Of a stretch of 64,000 nucleotides of DNA, positions 36,304 to 47,426 are shown one piece after another; the stretch's first letter is position 1, and each line of letters opens with the position of its first letter. The position numbers and the translations under genes were made by a program. Location of the stretch: positions 4,774,001 to 4,838,000 of the forward strand of contig OY744472.1 in the NCBI GenBank assembly GCA_963556145.1, given 5' to 3'. This stretch comes from Hygrocybe punicea (taxonomy: Eukaryota > Basidiomycota > Agaricomycetes > Agaricales > Hygrophoraceae). The notes under the pieces were generated by a model. The model did not search any database. It had not been told where the DNA came from and worked only from the letters and a program-made list of their open reading frames with translations.

Positions 36304-39300
36304 ATGGCTTCACCACCACCCAGAAAGTCTATCTTCGTCGCTGGCTTGGGCATGGTTGGCATAGGTACTACACAAGGGCTTGCCGCCTTTTCATGCACTC
36401 ACAACGTTTGTTTTCAGCTTTTATTGAAAAGATTCTCAACCTCGATGATCAATTCCAGTACAACTTGGTTACCTGCGGGGAGGAACTTCATCTCGCATAC
36501 AACAGAGTAAGATATCTACTCGATATTCTTCCATATTGAAATCCTAGTACTGATTGCCCCACCAGGTTGCCTTGACAGATTACTTGTAACTAGTCACCGC
36601 GAATTTTTACATCAATTTCCCCCTGACGTCCGGGTCCCTTTTAGCCAGCATCGCTCTGTCGAACAGCTCTATCTTAACAAACGTGAGTACATGCAACGGC
36701 GTGGCCTCCATTTCGCTCATTTCATCTTACTTCTTAGCGGAGTGGTATACTCAGCAGGATCCTAATCGTTTTCTTTTCCATGTTGGCGAACAAGTCGTGT
36801 CCGTTAATCACGCAGAACACACAGTCACAACAGACCGGAACCGGACTATCTCTTATGACATCTGCGTCCTGGCAACTGGCTCCGCTGCCACCCTCCCTCC
36901 TTACATCTCCATAGAACGGGCACAACACACCAGGGGAATTTTTGTCTACCGTAATATCGCAGACCTAGACGCGATCATGGCATACGCGGAGCGAGATGGC
37001 GTCAAGGGTGGTAGAGCCGCAATAGTGGGTGGTGGTTTACTGGGTCTCGAAGCGGCAAAGGCTGTATACGACCTGTGAGTCGCTAGTATCATTAAAATAC
37101 ACACATCCGATTGAGCCTTTCTGTTACATTCATCCGAAAAAGTCCGGATACTCATAATGTAACAATCATCAACCGTCGAGCTTTCCCCCTCTCGCGCCAA
37201 CTAGACAGCGATGCTGGAGAAATGGTCCTTCAGGCCATTCGAGCCTTAGGCGTTCAAGTCATCACCAATGTTTCTGTTCAGGCTATCACAACCATCACGT
37301 CTCCCTCAGGCGAGGTGTTTGACGGTTTGGATTTGACGGACGGGACACATATCGTTGCCTGCCTTGTCATCTTTGCTATTGGAACAACACCTCGTGACGA
37401 TCTGGCAAAGGATAGTGGTATCAATTGTCATGCCAACGGAGGCATCATTGTTGGTGATAATCTTATGACAAGCGCTGAGGATGTGTATGCCATCGGAGAG
37501 TGTGCCAGCTGGAGGGGTAATACATATGGGCTCCTTGCTCCTGGTGGTAAGCAAACCTCGTTTTCCTTTTACGCCCAGTGTCCATGGTCTGCTCGTCACC
37601 CGCCACAGTTGAGATGGCAGATATTCTGTCTTTCAACTTGACACAGACAAAATCCTCAATCGGTACATTCAAACTACGACAGATGAACGACCCGGATCTC
37701 TCCACAAAGCTCAAGCTCATGGGTGTTGACGTGAGCCCACCCTTTGCGTTTTTGAACATCCAAATAACAAGGATGCCTGCCTAGGTCGCGTCTTTCGGGG
37801 ACTTCTTTGCTGACAAACGAATGGCCGAGCGACTTTCAACGAAGAAAGTGGAACCTCCCACTCTTCAGGAGCCCGCTGCCGCCAATGTGGGCAAACCAGT
37901 ATCGGTAACAACACTCGGTGCTCGCCAAAGAACAATCGAGAACACCGACATCACTAAGGCTGAGACCGAGAAGGTACGACCGAGGCACAAACACGGCGTG
38001 TCTGGAAGATCTAGGGACGAACCAATCAAGTGCTTGACTTATCAAGACCCATTTGCGAGCGTGTATAAAAAGTATGTGTTAATCACCCATTTAGTAACTC
38101 GTTGACAACCAGGGCTTTAGGTACATCTTCACTGCTGACGGCAAGTATCTCCTTGGGGGAATGATGGTGGGAGATACCTTGGACTACGTTAAACTCGTCT
38201 CTATCGTTAAGAAGAAGGTGTGGTTATTGTGCTCTTTGGTACATTTTTTCGGTGCAGCCGTGATCCATTTGATGCTTGCAGAAACCCATCGAAGTGCCAC
38301 CTGCGCAGTTCATTATCGGCTCTAACAAACGTGGAGACGATGATGGGGCTGAGCTAGATGACGACACTCAAATTTGCAGTTGTCATGTGCATATTCTTTG
38401 TTTCCTCTGGTTTTCTACCCCAATGATTAACTTTATTTATTTGAAAACAGAACGTCCCAAAAGGCGCAATCGCAAAGTGCATTAAGGATGGAATAAATAA
38501 CTTGAATGACATTAAAGTCAAAACCAAAGCTGGAACTGGTGTGTGATTCAGCTTTCGTATCTCGCCTGTATTGAGCGAGGTCTATTGTTATATGCTAGGT
38601 TGTGGAGGATGCCTACCGCTCGTCACCAATATCTTCAAGGTACGCTTTTCCTTTATTTCATCAGTTAAATCGGTTCTGACATGCTTTTCCCCTCAGGCAG
38701 AGATGAAGAAAGCGGGACGTGGCCTCAATAATAATATCTGTCATCACTTTAATATTTCCCGCACTGACCTGTTCAACATCGTCAAGTAAGGGTTCTCGCA
38801 TTTTGTCTGACACTTCATCCCAGAGTTGCTTATCAGGCAATACTTGCACCAGAATCAAAAACCTCAAGTCCTCAAAGGCAATTATGGAGACTGTTGGTGT
38901 CACAAAAGATTCAATAGGTTGTGAAGTGTGCAAGCCAGCCATGGCGAGCATCCTCTCGAGCATCTGGAATGAGCCCGTCATGGATCCCGCACACCATCAC
39001 AATCAGGATACGAATGACAGGTGCGTGTGGGAAATACTCGGAGGAAAATACGTTAATAAAATATCGGCGTGTTTGGCAGATACCTAGCGAATATACAACG
39101 AAATGGTGTGTAACGGATGTTTGCCAGCACTCGTGCTAATTTACTGCTTAGGTACCTTCTCTGTCGTGCCCCGAGTCGCAGGCGGGGAGGTTGGTCGCTG
39201 TTTTCGTCTGCCTGCTATCTCATGTCATTAATTCCGGTTAGATCACACCTGATAAACTGATCGTTCTCGGTCAAGTTGCAAAGCAGTGTTTGTTCCATTC

Positions 39301-41328
39301 AAAGAATTTTCTTATCAACACTTATTCCTTCTTTTCAAGATAACCTATACACAAAAATTACTGGCGGGTGGGGGCTTGCCTTTTCCCCTTCATGCAGAAC
39401 ACTCCATAAAACTATCTTTGTATACACCATATTTTAGCCAACGAATCGACTTGTTTGGGGCACAGAAGCAAGATTTGCCCAATATCTGGGTGAGATATCT
39501 CCCGCTACGCTGACCAGGTAAGCTACTTTTCTGATCAACTTTTACCCAGGAAACACTCGTCGGTGCTGGCTTTGAAAGCGGTCATGCCTATGGAAAAGCA
39601 CTCCGAACGGTTAAATCTTGCGTGAGTGCTTGTTGTCTTTCTGCATTCCATTGAAACAGAAAATGTAGAATCACATATATCACAGGTTGGGACCACGTGG
39701 TGCAGGTACGGTGTCGGCGACTCGGTTGGTCGTGAGTTATTGAGGATCTGAATCTCCTGAAATGCTGATTCAACGTTCATTCATTCATCTCTAGTTGCGA
39801 TTCAGCTGGAACAACGATACAAAGGAATTCGGTGCGTATTTTGTGGGGAGCCTTATCCTCGTTACCGTGGTTATCGTCTTATGGGTTACGGCATTTTCGG
39901 AAAATAGTTCTCCACATAAAATCAAAGGCGGTGTTAGTGGATGCGTCCGAGAATGCGCCGAAGCTCAATCCAAAGACTTTGGCCTGATCGCAACTGATAA
40001 AGGGTGGAATAGTGCGATTTACCTTTCTTTGCAAAAATGCCTTAGCTTTAAATTCCGGAACTAGTTTTTCTTGCCGGAAATGGAGGAGCGAACCCGCGTC
40101 ACGCCACGCTTTTTGCTACTGACGTTCCGCCCTCCAAAGTTGTCCGAGTCATCGACCGTTTCCTCATGTTTTACATCCGTACCGCGGACAAATTGATGCG
40201 CACAGCCAGATGGCTTGAACAATTTGAAGGTGGAATCGAGGTAACATGGTTCCACATTTTCGGTAGAATCGAATCTCAACATTAGCGGAGCAGAAATTAA
40301 AGAAGATTATCTTGGATGATGAACTTGGAATTTGTGCTGACCTAGAGAGGGAGATGGAAGCGCTCGTGGCTTCATACACATGCGAGTGGACTGAAGTCGT
40401 AAATGATCCTGAACGAAGGGCGAAGTTCCGTCAATTTATTAATGCTGTGAGTGTTCCCCAGCTCGGTCTCTGCGCCTTATTGAAGGTTGCAACAAGGACG
40501 GTGGTACACAACAAATCGAGCCCATTGTGGAGCGGGGCCAAACTAGACCAGCCGATTGGCCAAAAGCATTTCCTTCCGTGAAATTGGAGACGAACCAGAT
40601 TCCAACCCCAAAAGACCGGTGGCAATGGAGAACCATAGGACAAGTGACAGATCTTCAGCAAACTGACGCAGGGACAACGTGTGTTGTTGTGCGAGAACGA
40701 TTTGTGAAAGCAGTTCCACTGATACATGTAGCAGCTCCGCTGCGATCAAGTACGGGGATACGCAGATTGCCATCTTTCATATTCCGAAACGTGGTTATTA
40801 CGCAACACAACAGGTATATCATTTCAGCTGACTCCAATTCTTGATTAGAAATTTGAGATGATTTACACAGATGTGTCCGCATCGAAGGGCATTCGTATTG
40901 GACCACGGCATTATCGGCGATGACATCGATGGTAATCCATACGTATCATGTGAGTCCATGGTATATTCCGCATATTTAGCCCGCATATTTAGCTAACGGC
41001 CGCAAACTAAGGCCCGCTGCACAAGCGGAACTTCAAGCTCGATGACGGCAAATGCATTAACGACCCCGAGTACAACGTGTTAACATTTGACGTGCGGGAG
41101 CAGGACGGCGAGCTGTTGGTGTTGTTACCTGAATCGGACGAGCTTGACGCGGTCGTTGGAACCGGCAAGTGGATGGTGCGACAAGGAACAGCCGAGATGT
41201 ATGGGAGGGGTGGGGCAGGTCAAATCGAGATTGTCAGTCCAAATGGGCGCGTCGCAATTGACGCTGACAAGTCATCTTCAAGTTGCGGAGTAGGCTCAGG
41301 CTGCAGCAACAGAGAGCTAGACTGGTAA
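36304..41328 (+). CDS. niiA: Assimilatory nitrite reductase (NAD(P)H), about 28 introns, intact
   Basis: Reduces nitrite to ammonium. Spliced from ATG 36304, the protein starts with an FAD-binding GLGMVG motif and continues with the pyridine-nucleotide site IVGGGLLGLEAA and the end of the flavin module (DVYAIGECASWRG). A bacterioferritin-type [2Fe-2S] region follows (QICSCHNV and GTGCGGCLPL). Then come the two half-domains of nitrite/sulfite reductase with the siroheme-[4Fe-4S] cysteines (SCVGTTWCRYGVGDS; GGVSGCVRECAEAQ). The Rieske-type C-terminal domain has CPHRRAF and CPLHKRNF. Stop is at 41326-41328. Every inferred junction keeps frame and gives the family's expected residues, so the gene appears functional. 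Several junctions needed a choice between nearby splice sites. Confidence 0.95.
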
Positions 41329-42468
41329 AAGTTATTGAATGTTGCCACCTGATTCCACAGTCTTCATGTATATAATTATGATTGTCGGGATCGGTTGAGA
41401 TTCTGTGAGTACCTCAGGCTACTAATCAACGCGTGGGAGCATTTCACGGTGCGTTTGGGAGGTATTCCTAGGAACCAACAATATTAATGGGAAGGCCAGT
41501 ACGGAATAATGGTCGACAGATTTACAACATGCTTGTAACATCCGATACCGTGACGAAAAGAGTGGCGAGCATTGGGTGACGAGCGCGGAGTGGGTAACTT
41601 ATAGATTTTGTTAACAAAGTGAGTTGGCCATGGTCAAATAAACATTCAGAAGGGTATTGTATTTCTTGTAGCTTGAACTTTTTCAATCTCTAACTCGCTT
41701 GTACCATTTGATAACACCCAGGCCATTCTAGCTTGGCGTCTTCGGTCAACATGGCCGGTTTGAACCAGTTTTCTTCGCGTCGCGACGGGCTACTGAAGGC
41801 GTGTTGGATATATGCAAGTCTTATGACTCGGATCTGCCTCTTTGGCTGATCTACCGTGACGACATGCCAGTGGGAACAACTTCCCGTCAGCGCGTCCGAG
41901 TCAGCCTATCGTAGCACGCTTTTGGAATATCAGCTGGCTAACTCTGGAGTCTGGAGTCTGGATCGCCAAGTTCACCGCCAAGAATATGATTCTGCCTAAT
42001 TGAGGACCTTGTATTAAGGTACGTAGAAGAGAAAGAGAAGCAGCCTGGAATTCGATGCCAGTTCAAACGTTCAAACGTTCTGTGTGCTGCCTTGTGCTAG
42101 TACAACCCCAAGGAGGAGGTAACGAAACTTCAAGCTTTCAGGGCCGAGTGCGTCTTTGCAAGTGAAGGCCTTATGACCATAAATCCGATGGCGTAGAAAA
42201 CGACGGCCTCGGCCTTCCAGCCCGTCTTCGTACAAGACGTTGAATACCTGGTTACCAACGTAATTCAAGATGTCGCAGTTAATCGTGTGCAAGACCCAGC
42301 CTGTGTAGAGGCGAGTTTTGTCTCTACAAGGTGGTGTTCTACGAATCCCGAGGCTTTTGAAGTTGCGCAACAAGTTGTACCACCTTGACGCTCGAAGGCA
42401 GGCGAAGTGAACCCGGTGGACTGGGCACGGCGAGGTGGTCCCTGACGCCCGTCAGTCCTCAAATCGTC
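41329..42468. other. Gene-free region
   Basis: Between nitrite reductase and the secreted-protein gene. Two overlapping minus-strand frames (42071-42373 and 42265-42552) show no family resemblance. No transposon ends were found. Confidence 0.45.
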
Positions 42469-42477
42469 TATAAAAAA
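42469..42477 (+). promoter_or_regulatory. TATA box of the secreted cysteine-rich protein gene
   Basis: TATAAAAAA lies 96 bases before the ATG at 42565, followed by a pyrimidine-rich leader. The position suits a strongly expressed fungal gene. Confidence 0.6.
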
Positions 42478-42564
42478 GCGAGGTCCTCGCCTTACAATTT
42501 TCCCCCAAGCTCTTTGCGAAACTAAAATTCTCACCCCGTCTTGAAAAGCCATCTCACCTCACAA

Positions 42565-43167
42565 ATGCGTTCTTCGTCCCTTTATTATTTCTTGTTCTGC
42601 CTTACTATGACCGTCTTTGTGACCGTCCAGTTTGCAAACGCTACAGCTTTGTTCGACACCGCTCTTGATGCCAGGCATGACGGTACTTGCTGGGGGGGTT
42701 CAAGTTGTCGTGGGTGATATTAAACATTCTCTACTCCACTGTGGATGATGACGACTACGATCAGCCCCGGAATCGAAATGTGTCAATGGCCAATGTATTT
42801 GCTGTGACGACCTTTGCCGTAAGCGTCTATCTTTCTATCCATGATCATATCTTGACGCGGTATACCAGCGTTCGGAACTAAGTGCCAGAATAACGTATGC
42901 ACTTGCCCTCCGGGTAATTGCCCGCCCCCAATTCCTTGCGTCCAAGCTTGCGGTGAGCATATCCAATTATATTCCGTTTACTTAGATCTTGACTCCATAA
43001 AACCAGCGCACCAACAAATATGTGAGTAACTCCCGGGTAATTCTCTCAAAAGTCACCAACCTTCCTTCCCTACAGTCTGCAACGACGACGACCAGCATCC
43101 GGGAGTGCCCTACTGCTGTGGTGAATCTCCTGTTTTCTTTTTAGTAATCTTACCATTAGCACGCTGA
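42565..43167 (+). CDS. Small secreted cysteine-rich protein
   Basis: Exon 1 (42565-42709) encodes a signal peptide: MRSSS, a hydrophobic core (YYFLFCLTMTVFVTVQF), then ANATA. Further exons 42765-42818, 42869-42952, 43007-43017 and a last one from about 43078 keep frame across 49-60 bp introns. The mature part contains two similar cysteine motifs: KCVNGQCICCDDLC, followed by KCQNNVCTCPPGNC, then IPCVQAC and YCCG. At about 120 residues it fits the small secreted cysteine-rich proteins of mushrooms, some of which act as effectors. No family can be named. The 3' end is uncertain: splicing at 43018 gives the stop at 43165-43167, while leaving that intron in gives an earlier stop (TAA at 43022). 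Confidence 0.65.
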
Positions 43168-43844
43168 CATGGACGACGCTGTGAAATAGCCTTAGCAACA
43201 CCTGTTTGCCACTTTGGAAAATGCGAGATACTCGATGCCTGCGGAAATACATGCCGTGGGTGGCTTCAGAGAACTGAGTTTTCCAATATTGTTCGCTGAT
43301 GTTTTTTTTAATTATATATCTCAGTCCCTCCCCAGCACTGCAACGAGATGCTCCGCATCTGCGTGAATTGAGATTGGGTAGTACTGCATCAGGCAGGATG
43401 GCTTCACAGAACCTTTTTCTAACTGGACTTTCTTTGACGATTTGTATTGTATTGGACATGCATATTGCGGACATCGTTCCTATATTTGTCACTCCAGTTG
43501 TGTGTCCTGACTACGTGGTACCTTGAGTTCGTCGATTCAACCACCCCAACGCAACCACCCCGACCAATGCGCAATCTAAGTGAAAACCTCGCAACGTGAA
43601 CCACGGGTGCCGAATGACATCCTGTATAACAGATCCTCTCCTCCGGGCTATACTTTAATCATTTCTGCAAAAGGTCCGCCAACCAGATCAACCTCTTCCT
43701 CAGGAAGTCGCGTAGAGCCCGGAATTCTCAATCATCGGCCCTTCATCTTCAGATGGCGGATCGTTTTGCTTGCCTATCTCGAGTAACTTCGTTTCTAATG
43801 GAGGTCCTGTGAGCTTTCAGAAGCACGCCACTGGCAGCGCGGGT
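43168..43844. other. No gene seen
   Basis: Mixed sequence between the secreted-protein gene and the decayed kinase. It contains no convincing ORF. Confidence 0.45.
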
Positions 43845-44853
43845 CTTGATCCTGCTCGCTCATTTGGCTGCCCATCCCGCCCCCGAACCAAGGCGCACGC
43901 TGTTCGAAAGCACCCCCACCAGGGGGTCGGGCAGTCGTCCGAGCATCTAGATCGTCTGTATGAGAACTTCAATGTCACTGCCCCATGAAGGATTCAAAGA
44001 GGGGGAAAAGCCCGCGCGGATTTCAAAAAACACGCATCCGAGGGTCCAGATGTCTGCCTCGAAGCCCGCACGCCCCTCTGGTAACTCAGCATCGTTCCGG
44101 GTTCGTAGGACAGCGGTGGACAGGCATCGACGTAGGACTGGCCAAAGTCAGTGATGATGGTGCTTTCTCGAAGAAGTGATGCTTGCGATATATTATCATT
44201 CTGGATAGGTGCCACAAGCATGGCTGGAGCGTGAGGGCCAGGAGGTTTTCCGTCGCGAGTTACGACATTCTCCGTCCCTGGATCGCCCAGACGGGCATAC
44301 ACTTCCGCGTCCGACCATCCAATGACGTTGGGGTGATAGGCGAAACAAAATGTTCGATGTGGTTAGGTCTGGAGGGGATCATTTGTGAGCAACTGGGGAA
44401 AAAACTTTGCCTCCATGAACGACACCCGCGCAGTGCATGTGGTGCAATGTGGTCGCTGCTTGTTAGCCAAGTCTGCCGGAGAGTCAGGACGCTCGGGCCA
44501 GCAAGAGGGTATATGAGAAAGCGGTGGGAGCCGTTGGGGCCTTGTACTAGGAAATGGTGATACAGTTTGGAAGTCGGCAGAGTGGGAGGGAGGGAGAGAC
44601 TATGAGTTTTTGGGAAATGGCTAGTTCGGAGATTGAAGGTGGCGATTCTGCCGCGGTCTTTGCCTTGTCGCTGGTCGCGCGCCAGCCAAACAGTGGAAGA
44701 GCCCCCAAATCCGAGTTTATGCAGGATTCTGTATCGTCGTTGGTCAAAAGTGTCGCCAGGTTGGTAGTCCTCGATGTTATAAAGCCGCGAGGGAATGAAA
44801 CGAGGGGCCGCCATTGTAGAACGTCGACGCAGTGTCAAGAAACCAGTGGGCAT
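43845..44853 (-). pseudogene. SRPK-like protein kinase, decayed
   Basis: Read on the minus strand, the order of motifs is that of an SR-protein-kinase-like kinase: YRILHKLGFGGSSTVWLARDQ (glycine-rich loop), GPNGSHRFLIYPLAG, CAGVVHG-DLTTSNILF (catalytic loop, joined only by a GC-AG splice), WSDAEVYARLG, VVTRDGKPPGPHAP, and ITDFGQSYVD. The frames do not connect. There is a frameshift in the N-lobe, another in a CCCC run near 44,325, a short deletion plus shift near 44,070, an in-frame TAG near 43,955 and further shifts beyond. The gene is therefore not functional. Such kinases are numerous in Agaricomycetes. Confidence 0.82.
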
Positions 44854-44929
44854 CGCACATTGTCGTCACTTCGCAATTTACAATGTAAGCGTTGAATTCC
44901 CTGATATAATATTCACCTAATATTCACGC

Positions 44930-45676
44930 AAGCACGGACACTGCACCCAAATCATGGAAATATGGGACCTGCTCCTCTCGTTTACCGGACACTGGGAAGA
45001 CATTCGATTGGCATTGTGGGGAGCTTGAAACTCTAGCGGATCTGGGCACCCTTACTGAAGCGCTTTGAGGTTCTTTCTGCCTTGAAACCAGCGAAATGCT
45101 TTTGCTTCTCGTCACCTTACGGACTTCGTTTGGTATGACAGAGATTCCGACAGGTCTCCATACCCCAATGCCGAATTCTCCTTACCCTGGTCCCAATTCA
45201 CTCGGTTTAAAACGAATTGCAGACTCGCCTATCCCCTAACCTGATCGACTGCACCTTTCATCAGCCATCCTCTTCTTATTTCCTCCTGTCTCCCCATCTC
45301 CGAGTCATCCCACCTGACATGTCGATTGTTCACCACCGCCTCCGCATGCTGACCCTTGGCGTTCGATTTAGAGACAAATACCGGAGTTTTTCGACTGACT
45401 CACCTTGCCTGCTCTTTGCACCGTCGTGTTCGAATGGTATATGGGCTATGCCATTCCCAATTGGCGACAGGATTCATTCGTCGCTTTCCTCTCGCGATCG
45501 GGATGTTCTCTCATAACATTCAAAGTCCACACTGCCGTTGTCCCTAGCGACTCGGATCAGCTGGTGGAGTTGCTGGGCTTTCTTCCAACACTCACGGAAC
45601 TCACCATTCAAGGAAGCCCAATCGATACACTCGGAGACAAATTGTTTCGCAGTCTTACATATGACATTCCTTGATG
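44930..45676 (+). pseudogene. F-box/LRR-type protein fragment
   Basis: Scattered plus-strand pieces in different frames resemble the leucine-rich half of Agaricomycete F-box proteins: LSPNLIDCTFHQPSSSYF, LRMLTLGV, FLSRSGCSLITFKVHT and LGFLPTLTELTIQGSP. There is no F-box N-terminus and the frames do not join. The assignment rests on pattern resemblance only. Confidence 0.5.
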
Positions 45677-45785
45677 ATAACGAGTGGACTTGAGGTAGTT
45701 GTAGTTATTAATATTATTGCAATAATATTAGATTTTGAATTCCGTTTTATTTAAATTATAAACTTGAAACCCTCTGGTGGACGCT

Positions 45786-46448
45786 ATGGCACCAAACGAC
45801 CCTTCAATCGACACCATTCTACACCAGATCACGACCACTAACAACTTCTTGGTGCTCAACCACACCTTGCGAAGTTTCCTACCCAAAGATGTTCGGGAAA
45901 CAATCCTCGCGAGCCCCTTAGCGTCTGGCCAGGATCCGTTGTCCTTGCTCGATGTCAGGACAAATACATTGGGCGTTTTGTACATTATGTGAGGTCTTCT
46001 CCGTTTTGTCGTGTAAAAGACCCCCGGGCCGCCGCCATCAGACCGGGAGGGGTGTATCCATGACCGAACTCACAACGCAAGCGCTTATATATAGGTCTGC
46101 ACGGCTAAGGCGCACGACAGCACCTCCGCCTCCTCTTCCTCTCATCCAGGATTTCTGTCGATATTTCTCCCCAGAACAAGCCCGCCTCGCTCCGGATCGA
46201 GGTACGTTCACACCCCCCCCACCCCCATCCCCCTTTCTTTGTGCCTGAGACGCTATTCTGATTTATGAACAGTAAACAAAGTCACCCTCCTCGCAAAGGG
46301 AATCAAAAATTTGGCGGAGGAGATGAACGACGTGAGAATCTAATTTATTCTTGTGCTGTCATATCCTAACGTTTGGTTTGGTTGAATTCTCGAACATCAT
46401 TGCACAAATCAAGCCAAAATTCGCCATTCAGCCCTTGTACATTCGCAG
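45786..46448 (+). pseudogene. CSN3: COP9 signalosome subunit 3, 5' fragment
   Basis: ATG at 45786 starts a spliced coding sequence that reads well through three introns. Recognisable pieces are SLLDVRTNTLGVLYIMSARL, DFCRYFSPEQARLAPDRV, LAKGIKNLAEEMND and PKFAIQPLYI. The segment LDV..(N/H)(T/S)LGVL is typical of CSN3 N-termini. After PLYI at about 46448 the homology stops and no downstream exons (PCI domain) follow. It is a truncated 5' copy, presumably with a full gene elsewhere. Confidence 0.68.
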
Positions 46449-47426
46449 AGAGGGTTTGCCATTTGACAATAATAATAAAAATCGCTACCGTTGCAATGCC
46501 ATCTTGGTATGTGCCCATTTTAGCAAAACGTTCCGGAATTGCTCCTTGCCCAGCGATCGCTGACAATGCACAACGACCTTTTTCCATCGTCCTTCACGTC
46601 TTGCTGAGTTCGCGCTTGCACAAGTGGGCAACATTCTTGATCACGGCGGCAGAACCCTGTACGGCGTGGCTGGTCATAATGCACCCGGCGTAGCATGAAT
46701 CCGACGTCCTTGAAGTAGTTCGGGTCGCCATAGAGTAGTAAAACACACATGTTCAACAGTTCGGTGGGTACACCGGAGTGAGCACGAAATTGCCATGAAA
46801 TAATCTGTTGGTTTCCTTTCAAGTGAACAAAACGTAAATGAAAACAAACGTACTCCACTTTCTTGATGGTCTGAGAAACTTAGCGGTGGACTGCAACCCT
46901 GTTTATCATTCCTTTACTCCGTTCTGGTCTGTTTACCTTAGTACAACCCGACCCTTCTCCACGCCGCCTTGAGATTGACCTGTACACCAACCGTAGCGCC
47001 CCTTGTGATTCCCTGTCCGTATTGGAGTCCCCGTGGTTATCAGAATGAGCATGGTCTGCCGGGTTGTCGAGTGGTGGTATGTACGGCGAGTCTCGGATTG
47101 TATTCTGCAGGTTGCGCCGTCACGGTGGCAAAAGCCATGCCTGGATTCAATATGATAATAATAACGGAGACTTCCTCCGAGCACCACAACCAGGTCGGCC
47201 ACCATCGATGGTCGTCGTCGTACTTGGTGTTCGCGAGGTGGAAGATGAAGATGACAGCTTGACTCGCGCTGGCGGATACAGGACAAGACAGTGAAAAGCC
47301 CCGGTGCTAAAGTAGTGCTAAAGTCTCGACTCGGCAGTGCTGATTGCTGCCGCCGCATATCAGCGAGATATAAGCGCCAGGCCTAGGACTGGCACAGCCA
47401 ACCAGCTTGACATTTTCTCGCCAACG
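46449..47426. other. No gene seen
   Basis: Several open frames (46520-46858 and 46933-47358, minus) show no family resemblance. The right end should contain the promoter of the NACHT-TPR gene. Confidence 0.45.

Noticed and set aside
46520..47358. Two minus-strand frames (112 and 141 codons)
   Set aside because: No domain, no splice pattern and no recognisable relatives; likely chance frames.
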